A stretch of 64,000 bases of DNA from Gnetum montanum (GCA_015680685.1 MNCI01013653.1:25828-89827), one strand, 5' to 3'; positions 1-12,776 are shown, numbered from the stretch's first letter. Numbers and translations: made by a program. The notes: generated from the sequence alone by a model not told the origin.

Positions 1-998
1 CAACCCCCTCATTACAACATACCGCCTCCTACAATTCCATCCATGAATATCCCTCAAATACCATAGCAACAACAACAGCAACCCTTTCCTTACAGTATGC
101 CACCCTTAATAGTTCCTACCATGAATATTCCTCAAGCACAACCTCAGACCACTCAACTTTCCTCTTTTCCGCCCACCGTACAATAATCTAACTTTCATAC
201 TGCATAACATAACCCACCTACCATGTCACCAGGTGCCCAAGACTAGGTCAAAGCTAAAAAGTTGATGCAAGAACTCACTGATGAGGTAAAACGCCTCAAA
301 ATAGTCAACAATGAAGAGCTTAAAGTATTAGACTTTTACCAAGACAATCCTATTAGCTCTTCGGTGCCACCGTTGACCTTGCCAAAAGGATTTTCTTTGC
401 CTCAACTGACCAAGTACAATGGAGAAGGAGACCCCAATGCCCATCTGGTCACGTTTAGACTAGAATGTTTACTTCTTCAGGCATGGCCCCATGCAATCTT
501 ACATGTTTTTGCCATGTCCCTCACTGGGAGAGCTTTAGACTGGTACCGAACCTTGCCTCGTAACTCTGTATCCTCTTTGGAGTATCTCCTACACCAGTTC
601 GTTACCAGGTTTAAATACAACCTGAAACCTAAAGCAACCCTAGATAGTCTGATACAGGTAAAACAAGCACCACTCGAACCAGTACAAAAGTTTATTCAGA
701 GATGGAGTGCTACGCTAAACGAACTTCATGAACCAATCCCTAAAACATACTTACTCACCATCCTAAAGGGAGCCGTAAATGATTTCATGAAATCTAAATT
801 GTACTATCTGAATGCGTGCACTCTAAGCCAAGCATTCGTACAAATAAAGAACATAGAGGAGGCGGCCCAAAATACCCATGACCCTACATAGTTAAACTTT
901 AAAAATCAACATACTAAAAAAGACAAAGAAAAGGCTAAGGCAACAGTAACAGCAGTAGTAGAAACTCAACAGACAAGTATGAAACAACAAGGTAAACC
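1..998 (+). pseudogene. gag (capsid part) of Tat-type element A, 5' end outside window
   Basis: Gag forms the particle that packages retrotransposon RNA. The first ~260 bases encode a Pro/Gln-rich stretch (NIPPPTIPSMNIP-like) broken by stops at former Gln codons. From 262 to 891 a 209-codon open stretch carries a Retrotrans_gag-type core with FTKYNGEGDP-like (here LTKYNGEGDPNAHL), LTGRALDWYRTLP and QFVTRFKYNL motifs. A Lys-rich tail follows to 998. The same core is found on the minus strand at 35700-36376 in element B. The frame is cut at 998 by solo LTR S1 and resumes at 3754 in phase once the insertion and one target duplication are discounted. Start codon and 5' LTR lie upstream of the window. 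Family assignment is by motif and by the pol downstream; the copy cannot be functional because of stops and the insertion. Confidence 0.85.
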
Positions 999-2337
999 TG
1001 TTGGCACATTTGGCCATTCCATGGAACAGTAAGACTCCTGATATGAAAACTAAACTCATGGGTTTAATTTTGGTAAGCCTCTTGCTTAATTTTCAATAAC
1101 TTATAAAAGTCAAGTCATGCTTCTAACCTTATATATTCAAAGGTTGTTGGCATATCAAAGTTCAATTGCCTGGTTGTTAAGACTTTGTGGTGTGGTTTTA
1201 AATCAAAGTTTGAATGAGATTGTTATGGGTGTAATTTTGGGGCAAAAACTGGCTTGTGGATATTCCAAATATTAGCAAAAATCCACTACTGGTGGTCAAA
1301 TAGATTTCAGTGGAAACGTTGGAATACCATTCTGGAAAATATTTCAACGCGATTTTTGCATAGCCGTTGAGAATGGTTACCAAAAATGCCAAAACCCTCA
1401 CTCACGCAGTTGCTGGCAACACAAGCGGAATCCAGAAAACCTGGATTTGTGCCCTGAAACTCTTGTTGCTACTGGAGAGAACCTACGTTGAAGACCATCC
1501 ATTTGTCTTGAGCGTCTTTGTTGTTGTCATCAACGCCGCTGCAGTTACCTTCACGAGCGCTATTGTTGGAGATGAACAAGCCATTGCCGTTGGTCTGCAC
1601 GCCTGTCTAAGTGATGTTCTGTGTGCGAGCTGACGTGCCGAGAGAAGCAGAGTAGATGCCAGCACCTGCAGCAGGGCGGGTGAAGGAACATCGGTAGGAG
1701 AGAAATGAGCGGCGGGTGGATGAACAACGACACCAACAAAACATGCAACTGCGACAATCAAAGGACCCTGCTAATGTCTTCCACATGTAAAAAAAATTCT
1801 TCTCTGCCTAGTCATGGCTATGATCTGGTACTGCTGAGTCTGGAGTGAGTCCCCCACTGATGCACTGATCTTCAGGGTTTCTGATGCCGAAACCCTCAAA
1901 TCTAAACCTGTGCGCTTTTGCAGAAATGATCCCACGTAAAGGTCTAGCTGTGAGTACACTGCAAAAATCCATGGGCAGAGAACAAAGGGCAGAAAACAAA
2001 CGTTGCAAAGAAGTTAAATCCAACGGCAAGCGCATCTTTAGCTCATCCCTGTAACTTCCAAGAATTTGTGTAGGTTACTTCCTTGCCAAACAGGGTTCTT
2101 CTTCCAAAGGACTTATTTCAAATTTTTAGGCAGTATGTCGTTCACTCCTCCTGCAACCTACCTTCCAAAATAGTAGCCATGTTCAACGCCAATGCATTTG
2201 GCATCGCATACCAGTCTGGTGAATGTGGCAACAAAGACACAAAACCATATCAAGACAGGTGTCTGGAGATATTTTGAGCCGATGCTGGTAAACTGGAGTT
2301 GCAGTTTATCAAATAAAATTTTAAATAATCACAATAC

Positions 2338-2381
2338 CATATACACTAAGTGTGAAGCCCATATACACTAAGTGTGAAGCC
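2338..2381. repeat. Perfect 22-bp tandem duplication inside S1
   Basis: Two adjacent identical 22-bp units (2338-2359, 2360-2381) containing ACACTAAGTGTGAAG, itself nearly palindromic. It lies in the AT-rich U3-like part of the solo LTR and is not obvious in the S2 copy. Confidence 0.9.
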
Positions 2382-2728
2382 TCAGTTATAAACTTACCTT
2401 TTAATTTAATTATCCCAAGACTTAAAAACGTTCTTGTTTTTAAATATTATTATATAAGTTACTACCTACAAAATATTTGTAATATTAATGTTAAAATGTT
2501 TATAAAATTTTAAACATTTGTAGTATGTATTAATGTTAGCATGAAATTCTCCTAATTTTATGCATAACTTCCGAACTCCCTAACTACATAAATTTCTCCT
2601 AGCTTGTTGGGCAAGGAATCTTCTAATTGGTTAGTCCAATTACTTGGGAGAAAAGTTAGGTGAGATATTTTTGAGATATTTTTGGGATTTTTTTTGAAAT
2701 TGTAACTTCCCTACCTACCTTTGAAACC

Positions 2729-2738
2729 TATAAAAAGG
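2729..2738 (+). promoter_or_regulatory. TATA box of solo LTR S1
   Basis: TATAAAAAGG follows a stretch (GTAACTTCCCTACCTACCTT) that is conserved on the minus strand in S2. Position about two thirds into the LTR suggests the U3/R boundary, hence the LTR promoter. Confidence 0.6.
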
Positions 2739-2808
2739 TGGGGGGGATGAACATATGGGGGGGATCATCACTTCTCACATCATCACACTTGGGGTCTCAT
2801 ACATCACA

Positions 2809-3568
2809 NNNNNNNNNNNNNNNNNNNNNNNNNNNNNNNNNNNNNNNNNNNNNNNNNNNNNNNNNNNNNNNNNNNNNNNNNNNNNNNNNNNNNNNNNNNN
2901 NNNNNNNNNNNNNNNNNNNNNNNNNNNNNNNNNNNNNNNNNNNNNNNNNNNNNNNNNNNNNNNNNNNNNNNNNNNNNNNNNNNNNNNNNNNNNNNNNNNN
3001 NNNNNNNNNNNNNNNNNNNNNNNNNNNNNNNNNNNNNNNNNNNNNNNNNNNNNNNNNNNNNNNNNNNNNNNNNNNNNNNNNNNNNNNNNNNNNNNNNNNN
3101 NNNNNNNNNNNNNNNNNNNNNNNNNNNNNNNNNNNNNNNNNNNNNNNNNNNNNNNNNNNNNNNNNNNNNNNNNNNNNNNNNNNNNNNNNNNNNNNNNNNN
3201 NNNNNNNNNNNNNNNNNNNNNNNNNNNNNNNNNNNNNNNNNNNNNNNNNNNNNNNNNNNNNNNNNNNNNNNNNNNNNNNNNNNNNNNNNNNNNNNNNNNN
3301 NNNNNNNNNNNNNNNNNNNNNNNNNNNNNNNNNNNNNNNNNNNNNNNNNNNNNNNNNNNNNNNNNNNNNNNNNNNNNNNNNNNNNNNNNNNNNNNNNNNN
3401 NNNNNNNNNNNNNNNNNNNNNNNNNNNNNNNNNNNNNNNNNNNNNNNNNNNNNNNNNNNNNNNNNNNNNNNNNNNNNNNNNNNNNNNNNNNNNNNNNNNN
3501 NNNNNNNNNNNNNNNNNNNNNNNNNNNNNNNNNNNNNNNNNNNNNNNNNNNNNNNNNNNNNNNNNNNN
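2809..3568. other. Assembly gap (760 N)
   Basis: Run of 760 N within solo LTR S1. The corresponding stretch of S2 (roughly 8450-9570) is longer, so the true gap is probably a few hundred bases larger than shown. Confidence 0.98.
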
Positions 3569-3753
3569 CACACAATGCAATTATTACATTTTACACAACC
3601 ACACGCCGCAACAGTACACACACATACTCACATTAACTATTGAGTTTATTTGGAGGTATCTGGGCCTGGGTATTGCCAGAGACCAGCAAGCACCTAAATC
3701 CTGTTCGAGGACACTCGTTGACAGTCGCGTCCCAAATGGTCGCTAACAAAACC

Positions 3754-5000
3754 ACTTGCCACCCCTACTAGCTATACTAGACCTGCCCCTACTGCTACAC
3801 CCAAACCGTCCACATCACAAAATGCTACAAAAATTCATGCAAGAAAATTTGAGAGGAGAAACCCCTCTCAATACACACCATTGCCAATGAAACCATCACA
3901 ATTATTTGACCAACTCTTGAAAGCTGGGCTAATGAAACATAAACAATTATCCCCTACAGCAGTTTAGAGACATGATCGATTCTGCGAATTGGTCAAGAAC
4001 CCAAGCTTGGCGACACCGGATGAACCCCCAGTTCCAAGAGGCTTTAGACTAGATCATTTTTGTGAGTACCAGCAGTGTAATGGGCATGGCACCGATTATT
4101 GTTTCACCTTGAAACAAGATATTCAATGAATGATTGATGGAGGTGAAATCACTTTTGATGAGCCCAACCCGGTCAAACCACAAAACTAGTCCATGGGCAT
4201 ATATAAATATCCCCTAAACACCAAAGAAGTTCCATACACAATTAACACCATCGACATCGATAATAGCTATGAAACACCAAAGAACCCCTTCGTAGTTCAT
4301 GTTCCCCCTATGGCACTAATGTCACCTCAACCTTCATATCCCCCACATGACCCTCCTACCCCACAAACACCATGGGCCATCCGAGTTCCTCCCACAGTGG
4401 AAACCATGAAGATACCACCTCAAACCAAACCATTTGTTGTTCACATACCACCTACTGATACAACCGCTAATGTGACACCATCAAACCGGCCCACTTCCTT
4501 CGTGGTCCGGGTGCCACCGGCGGTTATTACGACAGAGGCACCAACTACAAATCGCCCAATCCTGTTTGTGGTCAATGTGCCTAAATAGCCCGATACTCAT
4601 CAGACACAAGCTAGTCCTAACCCATTCATCATTCGAGTCCTGAAACAACCCCATGCTCCGATCCCAAATGTTCCCATGCAACCCACACGAGAACGCCTGG
4701 TAGATAGGCTCACCAGGGAACGTTTGGAGAAGGAACATTCGGCAAAGGAACATCAACGCCTTGCACTAGGACCCCTAAAACTAGCTCTGTTAAGCACAAT
4801 ACCTATGTCTACTTATAATAATGAGCCAAGAATGGGTTGCAAAGAGGAAAAATCAAGAATGCAACACATATCAAACCCAACGGCCATGAAAAATAATACG
4901 AAAGTTACCCCACGCGAGATACAACTATTAGGTCCAATGGATCAAATGGTCATGGACAAGATTATACCAAATGGTAAGGATCTAGTTAACGCTCTAACGT
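3754..5000 (+). pseudogene. gag C-terminal part with zinc knuckle and proline-rich linker, element A
   Basis: Continues the gag frame after solo LTR S1. At 4061-4102 it encodes CEYQQCNGHGTDYC, a variant plant gag zinc knuckle (C-x4-C-x2-H-x4-C) followed by an Asp-Asp-Gly type linker (MIDGGEITFDE). From about 4280 to 4680 there are repeated hydrophobic-proline motifs FVVHVPP, IRVPP, FVVHIPP, FVVRVPP and FVVNVP spaced 20-40 residues apart. Stops are present after TAV (~3967), after DIQ (~4129) and elsewhere. The same linker repeats occur in elements B and C. The function of the linker is not known. Confidence 0.75.
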
Positions 5001-6145
5001 AGGTTACACAAGCCCTTAAACAAAAGAATACATCATTAAGCTTGTACAACCTCATATTGACCTCACCTGTTCATCACGAAGCTTTAGTACAAATGTTGAC
5101 TTCGATCCTAGTTAGCGAAAGCCTACCCACAAACGAACCCTCTATACACGTGGTAATGTCTACACAATAAGGATCCAAAACTAAATCATTGGGATTTCAC
5201 TCTAAAAACATTAAGATTGATGAGAAAATCGGAGACGTCGCTCACAAATCCATGTTTATAACCATACAAGTCAATCAGTTCCAAATACATCGAGTACATG
5301 TAGATGATAGTTACACAATAAGAATGCAAAACTAAATCATCGGGATTTCACTCTAAAAACATTAAGATCGATGAGGAAACCAGAGACGTTGCTCACAAAC
5401 CCATGTTTATAACCATACAAGTCAATCAGTTCCAAATACAGTACATGTAGATGACGGAGCGGCCACAAACGTGGTACCTTATCCCATCATTGAATAGTTA
5501 GGGCTTACAGAATTAATTAAACTGATGTCTACGACCTACCTAAAGTCATTTTATGGTTCACAAGTAGTGGTCAAAGGTACATTGACCTTGGATTTCATAG
5601 TAGGGGATCGGTTCCCAACATCCACAGACTTCGTGGTTATTGATGAGATGCCCGATTTTAACCTAATCTTGGGACAACCCTACTTAGCCCAGCTAAAAGT
5701 AATGTCTTCCCTCATTCATCAAGATATTCACTTACCCTACAAGTGGGGTGAAATTATTATCCATGGGGATGCTACTACATCCCCCATCTCATCTCACACG
5801 GAGGTAAATCAAGGCTCTGAGGTTAAATTTGAGGAGCCTGAACAAGAGGACATGCCACATGAGCATAATCTCAAGAGAATTTCCAAAAAACCCATACCGA
5901 AAGAAAAAACAAAACCCAAAGTGATGACCAACCCATAAAACATGACCCCTCAAAAACCAAGGAAGCACCACCTGACCTAGAAACATCCAAAGATACTAAC
6001 TCAGAGCTTACTTCACCAAACGTCTCCTGGTCAGAGCTACCATTCAACATAATTAGCGAAGGAGATGCTGAGTATCGGATCATACCCATTCAACCCAATC
6101 CTAACATAAAAATGAAAAACATCAAAAAGTTAATAAATAATTAAC
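5001..6145 (+). pseudogene. Aspartic protease region, element A
   Basis: Retroviral-type aspartic protease that would process Gag-Pol. The active-site stretch VDDGAATNV is at 5447-5473; the downstream LILGQPYLAQL and VVDEMP-like motifs fall in an open stretch at 5525-5938. A 150-bp tandem duplication (5161-5458) disturbs the N-terminal part and its second unit is 4 nt shorter at one point, shifting the frame. The region ends with a Lys-rich tail (KNIKKLINN) and stop at about 6142, with no RT behind it: the RT of this element starts only at 14573. Confidence 0.8.
5161..5458 (+). repeat. ~150-bp tandem duplication within protease coding region
   Basis: Unit 1 (5161-5311) and unit 2 (5312-5458) both run from TACACAATAAG to TGTAGATGA. 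They differ by scattered substitutions and a 4-nt deletion in unit 2, so the duplication is not recent. Element C has a single copy of this stretch. Confidence 0.88.
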
Positions 6146-6480
6146 AAACTACAATAGTCCGCAATGATGTTAAACTACGATCGTCCGAAACGACGATAAA
6201 CTACACAGATCCTGAATGACATTAAACTATCACATGTCCGGAATTACATAAAACTAGCCATGGTCATAAATGGCTGGTTTACATCAAAACCCATGGTATC
6301 AATTGATATCCCTCCTATTTATTGGTGGCCCAAAATGACTTTAAACTAGAACGTTCACGTTTCAGTTTGTCGTGACTTTAAATTGACACACACATGCGTA
6401 TGGCCCGAAATGACCTTAAACTAGAGCAAGTTTACTTTCGTTTACCTCAAAACTTTAAATTCCCAGTTTACATTCTATGA
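6146..6480 (+). repeat. Degenerate TAAACT minisatellite, junction protease / antisense gene (A)
   Basis: Repeats of the type TGATGTTAAACTACGATCGTC, then CCCGAAATGACCTTAAACTAGA, in irregular 25-60 bp spacing. Same theme as eight other arrays in the window, in the same orientation relative to the element's sense strand. The 6480-6765 stretch behind it is AT-rich with no recognisable content. Confidence 0.7.
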
Positions 6481-8277
6481 TTATATCTTTGCAGTACATG
6501 TTAAGCTTTTCTTTATGTCTTCCTTTGGCATAGTTATCGTTTGGGTTACATTTGCACTTTATTTCATGTTTACACTTAAACAACAAAACAAAACAAAAAC
6601 TAGAATATGAAAACAAAAAAAATATATGTACATAAATATTTAAATGGACGATTACAAAATTTAGCCAATTTTATACATTTTCTCATATATAACTCAACTC
6701 AAAACAACAGAAATAATTTCTATTTACAACCCGTAGAACTAATAACAACATGCCAGATTCAATAACTAAACATCAGGATCAAGAGGGGCTTTCTCCTCAT
6801 GTTCTCCTACGTCATGAGTTTCCCCTCCACTAGGGCCACCTTCCTAGCCACCGTCATCACCATGACTCTATAAAAATAAAAAGAAAATAATTAACTAATC
6901 AACCAATAAATAAAAAGGAAAGGTAACATTTTCTACGAAAAATGAATAAAACGTTACAAGTTTAAACTACTTACCGAAGAGGATCCCCTTAGATCGAACT
7001 CTAGCCGATGAAGCAATTCTTTTTCAAGAACACTTGTCCAGTTGTTCCCATCTAGGCCTAGATCAACGTTGGCTAAGGCCTTCCCTTTGTCCACAACAGA
7101 CCAAGTAGGACTCTTAAGAGGAAACTTGCCTACAAAAATCTCCCTAGAAGCTATGGTGATTACTCTCTTGGGAGATTCTGTCTCTACCACAGTGTGCCTA
7201 GCAAAGGCATCAAACAAAAACCGTAGGCCTAAACACTCTACAAACATCTCTAGTTGACGCTTGAACCCATTTCTGCACCTTAGAAGCAAAAGCTTTCCAA
7301 TCCTGACACTTGAGATTTAGCTCTGCTAGCTCCCGAGTCATAGTCACTTGACGGTTCAATAGATTCCAATATCTAGTATAAGTAACTTCGAAGGTTCGCC
7401 AAGAATGATCACCTGTCAACCTAGTAGAGGCAAACTCATAGCGTGACTTAAATTCATCTCGTTCTACTGATATTTTGGCGATCTCTTTCTCCCCTGCCTA
7501 AATTCGCAACCATAGCTTTTCGATGGAACAGCTACAGGTCCAAAGCGACTTGGCATTTTACACAACACATTCTACCACATCATCATAGATCTGTCTTGGC
7601 ACTTGCTCAATTTCTGATGGTAGTACAGGCAGACTATCAATACAAGTGACCTTGTATGGATCCCACTTCAGTTTAGCACCTATCAATATAAGGAGAATTT
7701 GCATTAGACATTAGACAGTAGAAATAGATGCGAAAAGAAAAAGACTCAAGGTGTTTAAAATGCAAGTACCTATTTTAGGATGAGCTTGTTGGATGTGATC
7801 AACTACCTCATTAACAATACCAAGGAGAAAATCCATTTTTCTTGGCATTTCAATCCAAGTAAATGGTTCATGTATGGGAGACAAGCCAATTTCGGTGGTC
7901 GTTTCCATTGGAATCTTCATTGTAGGTATCTCCGAGTGAACGTTAGGAGTCGGCCTAGTTTCAACATCTGTGTCTTGTAGCAACAAAAACATAAAGTCAA
8001 AACTCTAAATAACAGAAATGAAATGACTCAAAACTCAAATAAACATAATAGCTAAAACATACCGAAATCACTCTCTTCTCCCAGATTCAGAGGAGTGCCA
8101 AAGTTTAACCTTCCTATAAAGAAATCATCAAATATCTTGTCAGCTTCAGCCTATTCACCAGCGTGATCTTTTTTTGTGGTGACTTCTACTCCTCTCATTT
8201 CTTCCCTCAGAGGGATAGGAATTTCTATCTCGTCGTTACTAGCCTCTTCCTCCTCATCTTGGTTGGTTGGACCTCTT

Positions 8278-11139
8278 TGTTTGCAACCGTTTAGGATGCG
8301 ACCTCCAACGAGTGTCCTTGAACAGGATTTAGGTGCCTGCTGGTCTCTGGCAACACCAAGGCCTAGATACCTTCAAATAAACTCAGTAGCTAATGTGAGT
8401 ATGTGTGTGTGCTGTTTTAGCGTGCGGTCGTGAGAAATGTAACGATTGCACTATGTGTAAACTGCAAATGACTTACTTTAAAGAGATTCAGCCAACTTTG
8501 CCAAGTACTATGAGTTGTTGAAAATTTCCTATTTTGTTCAACTGCCTAGTCTACGCGGTCCTTATAATACCTACTTGTAACAAATAAAATTTTGCAAAAA
8601 CATTTGAGCACAACTCCATAATCTACTCCTAATTTTCCCTAGAGAAAGAGATAGTTCCACAAGAAAACTAGAAATAGAGCAAGATTCGATGGAAATAAGC
8701 AGAAAAGAAAAGAAAGCAAATATGTGTAGACCTCAAATATTTAAACAAGGTAAAATGACACGAGTAAACACTTCGCAATAAAGCTATCCCAAATTCAATA
8801 TCTACGAATTGTTCAAACTTCCAAGGCTCAAACAAGCAATATCTTCAAGACAATCCTACTATGCTACCAAAAATTGCTGCGTAAACTACCACGTACGAGA
8901 CTCCATTTTGACTAGATAATAGATGTCAACGATTGCATTCAAACAGAACCTTTAAAAGACTTGACAATTTCTGATTGAAATACCACGGGAATTCACTTTA
9001 AAGATAAAAAGAAGCTATTCTGGTCCCATCAAAATACCAAAGATTTTCTGAACCCTCTCGACTACTGAATTGTTCAACGGCGTGACTACAAACAGAGGCT
9101 CTCTTACAACAATCCCAATAGCAGTTCCCACACGTTGCACAATAACGAAATTTACTACTAAAATGCTCTTAAGGCTTTTAAACACAAGCGCTTCTATGGC
9201 AAAATTTTAATAGAAATTTCTATTGGATAACAAGAACAGTAAGAGCAATCTAAAAATCCCAAAATTACTTGCCAAGGATGATACTATCTAAACCACTAGC
9301 TAAACAATTTAAACAAAATAAAAATAAAATGCATAAATCAAAGGACCATGACAAAGAGATTGAAATCTTTTCTTTAGCAAGCCATCTTACAAGCAATCGT
9401 CCTTACAAATCTTCTTTGCAAATGCTCTTCTCAAGACCTCAAAGTGTCTTCAAGTGAGAGCCTAAGTGCTAACTAGTAGCCTTCCAAAGTGTGATGTATG
9501 AGACCTCCCAAAAGTCTCTTCTCCAAAATTTTTTTCCCCCTTCAAAATCCTTCAAAAAATCCCCCCTTTTCCAAGTCCTTATGAAGCCTTTTTATAAGTT
9601 TTACAAGGTAGGTAGGGAAGTTACATATTCAAAAATATCTCACCTAACTTCTCTCCCAAGTAACTTGGCCAACCAATTAGGAGATTACTTGCCCAACAAG
9701 TTAGGAGGTTACTTGCCCATTTAATTACAAGGGAGTTATATAGTTAGGAAGTTATTCATAAAGTTAGGAGGAATTAATATGTGTACATATTATAAATATT
9801 GCCTTTGTAAGTAATTTATTTTAATAAATCTAAAATCCCTAATCTAGTTTAATTTAATTAAAATTTTAAATGCTAAGTGTCATTAAGCTCAAGATTTTTT
9901 CATAAAAAATATAATATAATATCCACCTTATTGGTGGTAGCGGTAGTTAATTTATCCTTTCTACGTCCTCGATAATTGAAATTAAAATTCGGGATGGCCC
10001 GAAGGTGAAGGCACCAATCCTGCAATTGCCCACAACTGATTCAAAATATCTTCTTTGGCCAAAAATCGTTACCAGCAACTACCATCACAGGAGAAGACTC
10101 AGCTGCCGTGTTAGGAAATGTCGCCATGTGTTCTGTAAGGATCTACAACTGTTGTAACCTCTGCCTCTCGAAAATGCCCTACAGGCTTTGATGATTATAT
10201 GATTTAATCCTTGCTTCGTAGATTTTCGCTGCCTTCGATCTGTGATAACTGGTAAACTGTCTAGCTTTCAAAGTTTTCTTCCAATATTTGGTGCAAATTC
10301 TTCAAGCAATGTCCACCAGGGTTTTAAAGGCATTTGCCGTTGTTGCGGATGAAAACCCAGATTTGTTCATCGCGCAAAATAGGCGTCCATTCTTTTGAAA
10401 TCCACAAGTGTCTCTACTGAAATCAATGATATGCCCGCTATATTCTGCCCTAAACTAGCCTCATTTCTGTTTGCACAGCCTGCAAGCGATTGCTACCCGA
10501 AACCCCCTTTAACTCGGCTCAGTGGTGAAAGAAGGGCCTCCCACGCACTCCACGAACTTAGGTTCGGCATCTGACAAGTTGGCAACGTAAATCCAGCTGA
10601 TGCATGGGCACAATCTTGAATGGTAAGCCAATGGATTTGCCCAAAAACTACGACATTTAGTTCAATTATTCTGATTTTCAGTTTTTTCTCCAGCAGCGTT
10701 AACAATGGGCCTTTGGACTTACGGGAATTTCGGTTCGTATGCAATATAGAAACCTTTACATCCTTTGATAATTTTAAATTTACGGATTTAAAACCTGTTG
10801 GTAGTCTATTAGGTCCTTCACTTGCTTCCAACTCTTAGCCGATTTTTGATAATCCATTACCCACCGTGTTGTCTATTTTTCCAATATTAACAGGGAGTAT
10901 GCTTTCTTGTGGTAAATAATCACCTCTTTTTTTATTCCAATCTTCACTTAAGAAAATAACTTGGCATTTTAATTTTCCTTTCCAAGAAGGCTTCAACATC
11001 AAGATTATTTACCATTGGCTTGCTTCTCCAAGAATACCCATCAACTCACAATACTAAACTGCAAATTTACAACCAAGGATTGTGCTAATTTTGAACAAAA
11101 TATTCCAACTGTTCCATGTAATGGCCAAATGTGCCAACA
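8278..11139 (-). mobile_element. Solo LTR S2 (~2.86 kb), reverse orientation, TSD CTCTT
   Basis: On the plus strand it starts TGTTTGCAACC and ends TGTGCCAACA; read on its own strand it begins TGTTGGCAC like S1. Perfect 5-bp duplication CTCTT at 8273-8277 and 11140-11144. It interrupts exon 5 of antisense gene copy A; the acidic coding sequence is continuous once insertion and one duplication are removed. Open stretches inside have no recognisable product. Same family as S1 but in the opposite orientation. Confidence 0.9.
9587..9596 (-). promoter_or_regulatory. TATA box of solo LTR S2
   Basis: TATAAAAAGG on the minus strand, in the same sequence context as the TATA box of S1 at 2729. Confidence 0.6.
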
Positions 11140-11294
11140 CTCTTCCTCCTCTATGATTGTTGCCAACCCCTACCTTCTTACTTCAGGAGTTGAATCTAAT
11201 GACATTCATAAGTTCACAAAGAAAAATGGGAAAAAATGAAAATAATAATAATGATAATAAAACAAGGATAAATGAATGAATCAAGCTTACTTAC

Positions 11295-12341
11295 CCTGTG
11301 CAGGTATTTTAAATTGTATGTGTTTCACCTTTGGTTCATCTATAGCTAGAGCAACCTCTCTAGAGCGCTTAGGTCTCTGAACTCTAGATTTCACCTTCCT
11401 GATTGTCTCTTTGATTACTCGATCAGCTCTCCTGGCAGTATAGGGCACACCATCTAGCTTCGACCCTACGCTGTCACGCATGTGAATTGAATGAACAGAG
11501 GATCCCCCCATTGTAACAGAGACCGATTCATCAATTCCTTTGGGAGAATCTTGAGATTTGGTCTCCTCAAACAAGTGGCGAATCCACAGGTGGGATATTT
11601 GGCCACAATCCCTTAACACGTACTCGTTACCCACACGAACTACTAAAAATTCGGCTAGTCGGTGTAGGTAACCAGCAAAGAATGCAAAGGTAAAATGGGA
11701 ATGTGCCTCAATGTTTGAACGCAATCTCACTATCTCTCCATGGAAAGCTGAAAGTAAAAACTGAGCCCAATTATAATGCACCCTAGTCTCCAGAATCATA
11801 CGCATGATACGCACAGATTCTACCCCAAAAGTCTTCACTTGGGATAGGGATTTAGGAAACATTCGTGCTCTAAACAGTGGATAAAACTCATTTACTTCAG
11901 TTACTTTTTATTTTCCCTACATAGGAAAACCCTTAGCACCTTTAAGAATACCTAGCCAGTCCTCCAGTTCACAAACCACATGGGCCTCCTTTTCCACACT
12001 ATCCAAAGTCACTCCTGCCCCATCCGCCGGCACGTTGAAGAGGTTTGAAAAGAACTTCGTCAATAAATGGAAAGCCACTCTAATTCCCTTGACACGAGTG
12101 CTATAGTAAGTAATAGAATCATTGAATGAATCAACAATCACAATCATCTTAGTCACGGAAACGTTAGGGCTTAAAGTAGTAAACAACTCCATGCGGCCAA
12201 CATCACTCAAGCAACCAATAATATGCGGTGATGCCTCATCATGCAACCACCGTTGTGCATCATCAATATCTCCGAACTTCATGGACAAAGTGCCCTCAAT
12301 CCACCCAGTCTATATGGTGACTTCACTAGGGGTGATATCCA
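11295..12341 (-). pseudogene. Exon 4 of copy A: plant-transposon-protein-like domain
   Basis: Encodes FGDIDDAQRWLHDEAS, then a VTKMIVIVDSF...TRVKGIRVAF...FFSNLFNVP block, then YNWAQFLLSAF and FFAGYLHRLAEFL. The pattern (short strand, hydrophobic VRG.xV.F, short helix ending LF.VP, later NWA and a hydrophobic helix) resembles the putative plant transposon protein / plant mobile domain families often found in extra ORFs of plant gypsy elements. Acceptor CATGTAG at 12342, donor GGGTAAGT at 11294. Two stops at 11905-11915 separate the two open halves; the aligned part of copy C is open there. Confidence 0.55.
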
Positions 12342-12776
12342 CTACATGCACAAGATAAAACCATAGAATCAATACAACTAATGTGGTAGAAAAACAACAA
12401 ATGTGAAGAGTCAAAAAACTATTACTCACCGTTAGACAACGGATTAAGACGATTAGAAGTCAAATCAGCATCATATGGGAAAACTGGTCCATTGTGGGAC
12501 CAATCCCCATGTAGCCACCCTCGAGCCTCACATTGTGCAAAAGCCTTAGAGTATTGTTTGTGAAAATGGACAATTTCGCCCTTGGTTTGCACTAACAAGA
12601 CACCACAGAGAGTGGGACCTCCCATGAAAGCCTCTAAAGTAGTATGAGCCAATGCAAGTCCATCATCACCTATGCATACTCCTTCTTTATCGAATCGAGG
12701 CTTGCAAAGGAACAACTATCAAAACATGAACAACCGCTAGGTATTAACATAGAAATGATGAATTAAACAAACTTAC

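Larger units (their letters stand above)
999..3748 (+). mobile_element. Solo LTR S1 (~2.75 kb), TSD AAACC
   Basis: The segment begins TGTTGGCAC and ends CGCTAACA, so it has TG...CA ends with a short inverted terminal repeat. It is bracketed by a perfect 5-bp duplication, AAACC at 994-998 and 3749-3753. It interrupts the gag frame of element A. A second copy in reverse orientation (8278-11139) matches at both ends, around the TATA box, and over the 3' 200 bases. No internal domain is present, so this is a solo LTR, the product of LTR-LTR recombination. Contains a TATA box at 2729 and a 760-N gap. ORFs inside it have no recognisable product. Confidence 0.9.

Noticed and set aside
1367-1761. Overlapping ORFs inside solo LTR S1
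   Set aside because: They lie in LTR sequence, have no motif, and the S2 copy does not keep them open.
2738-3643. Several long ORFs across the N gap
   Set aside because: They exist only because N codons are not read as stops.
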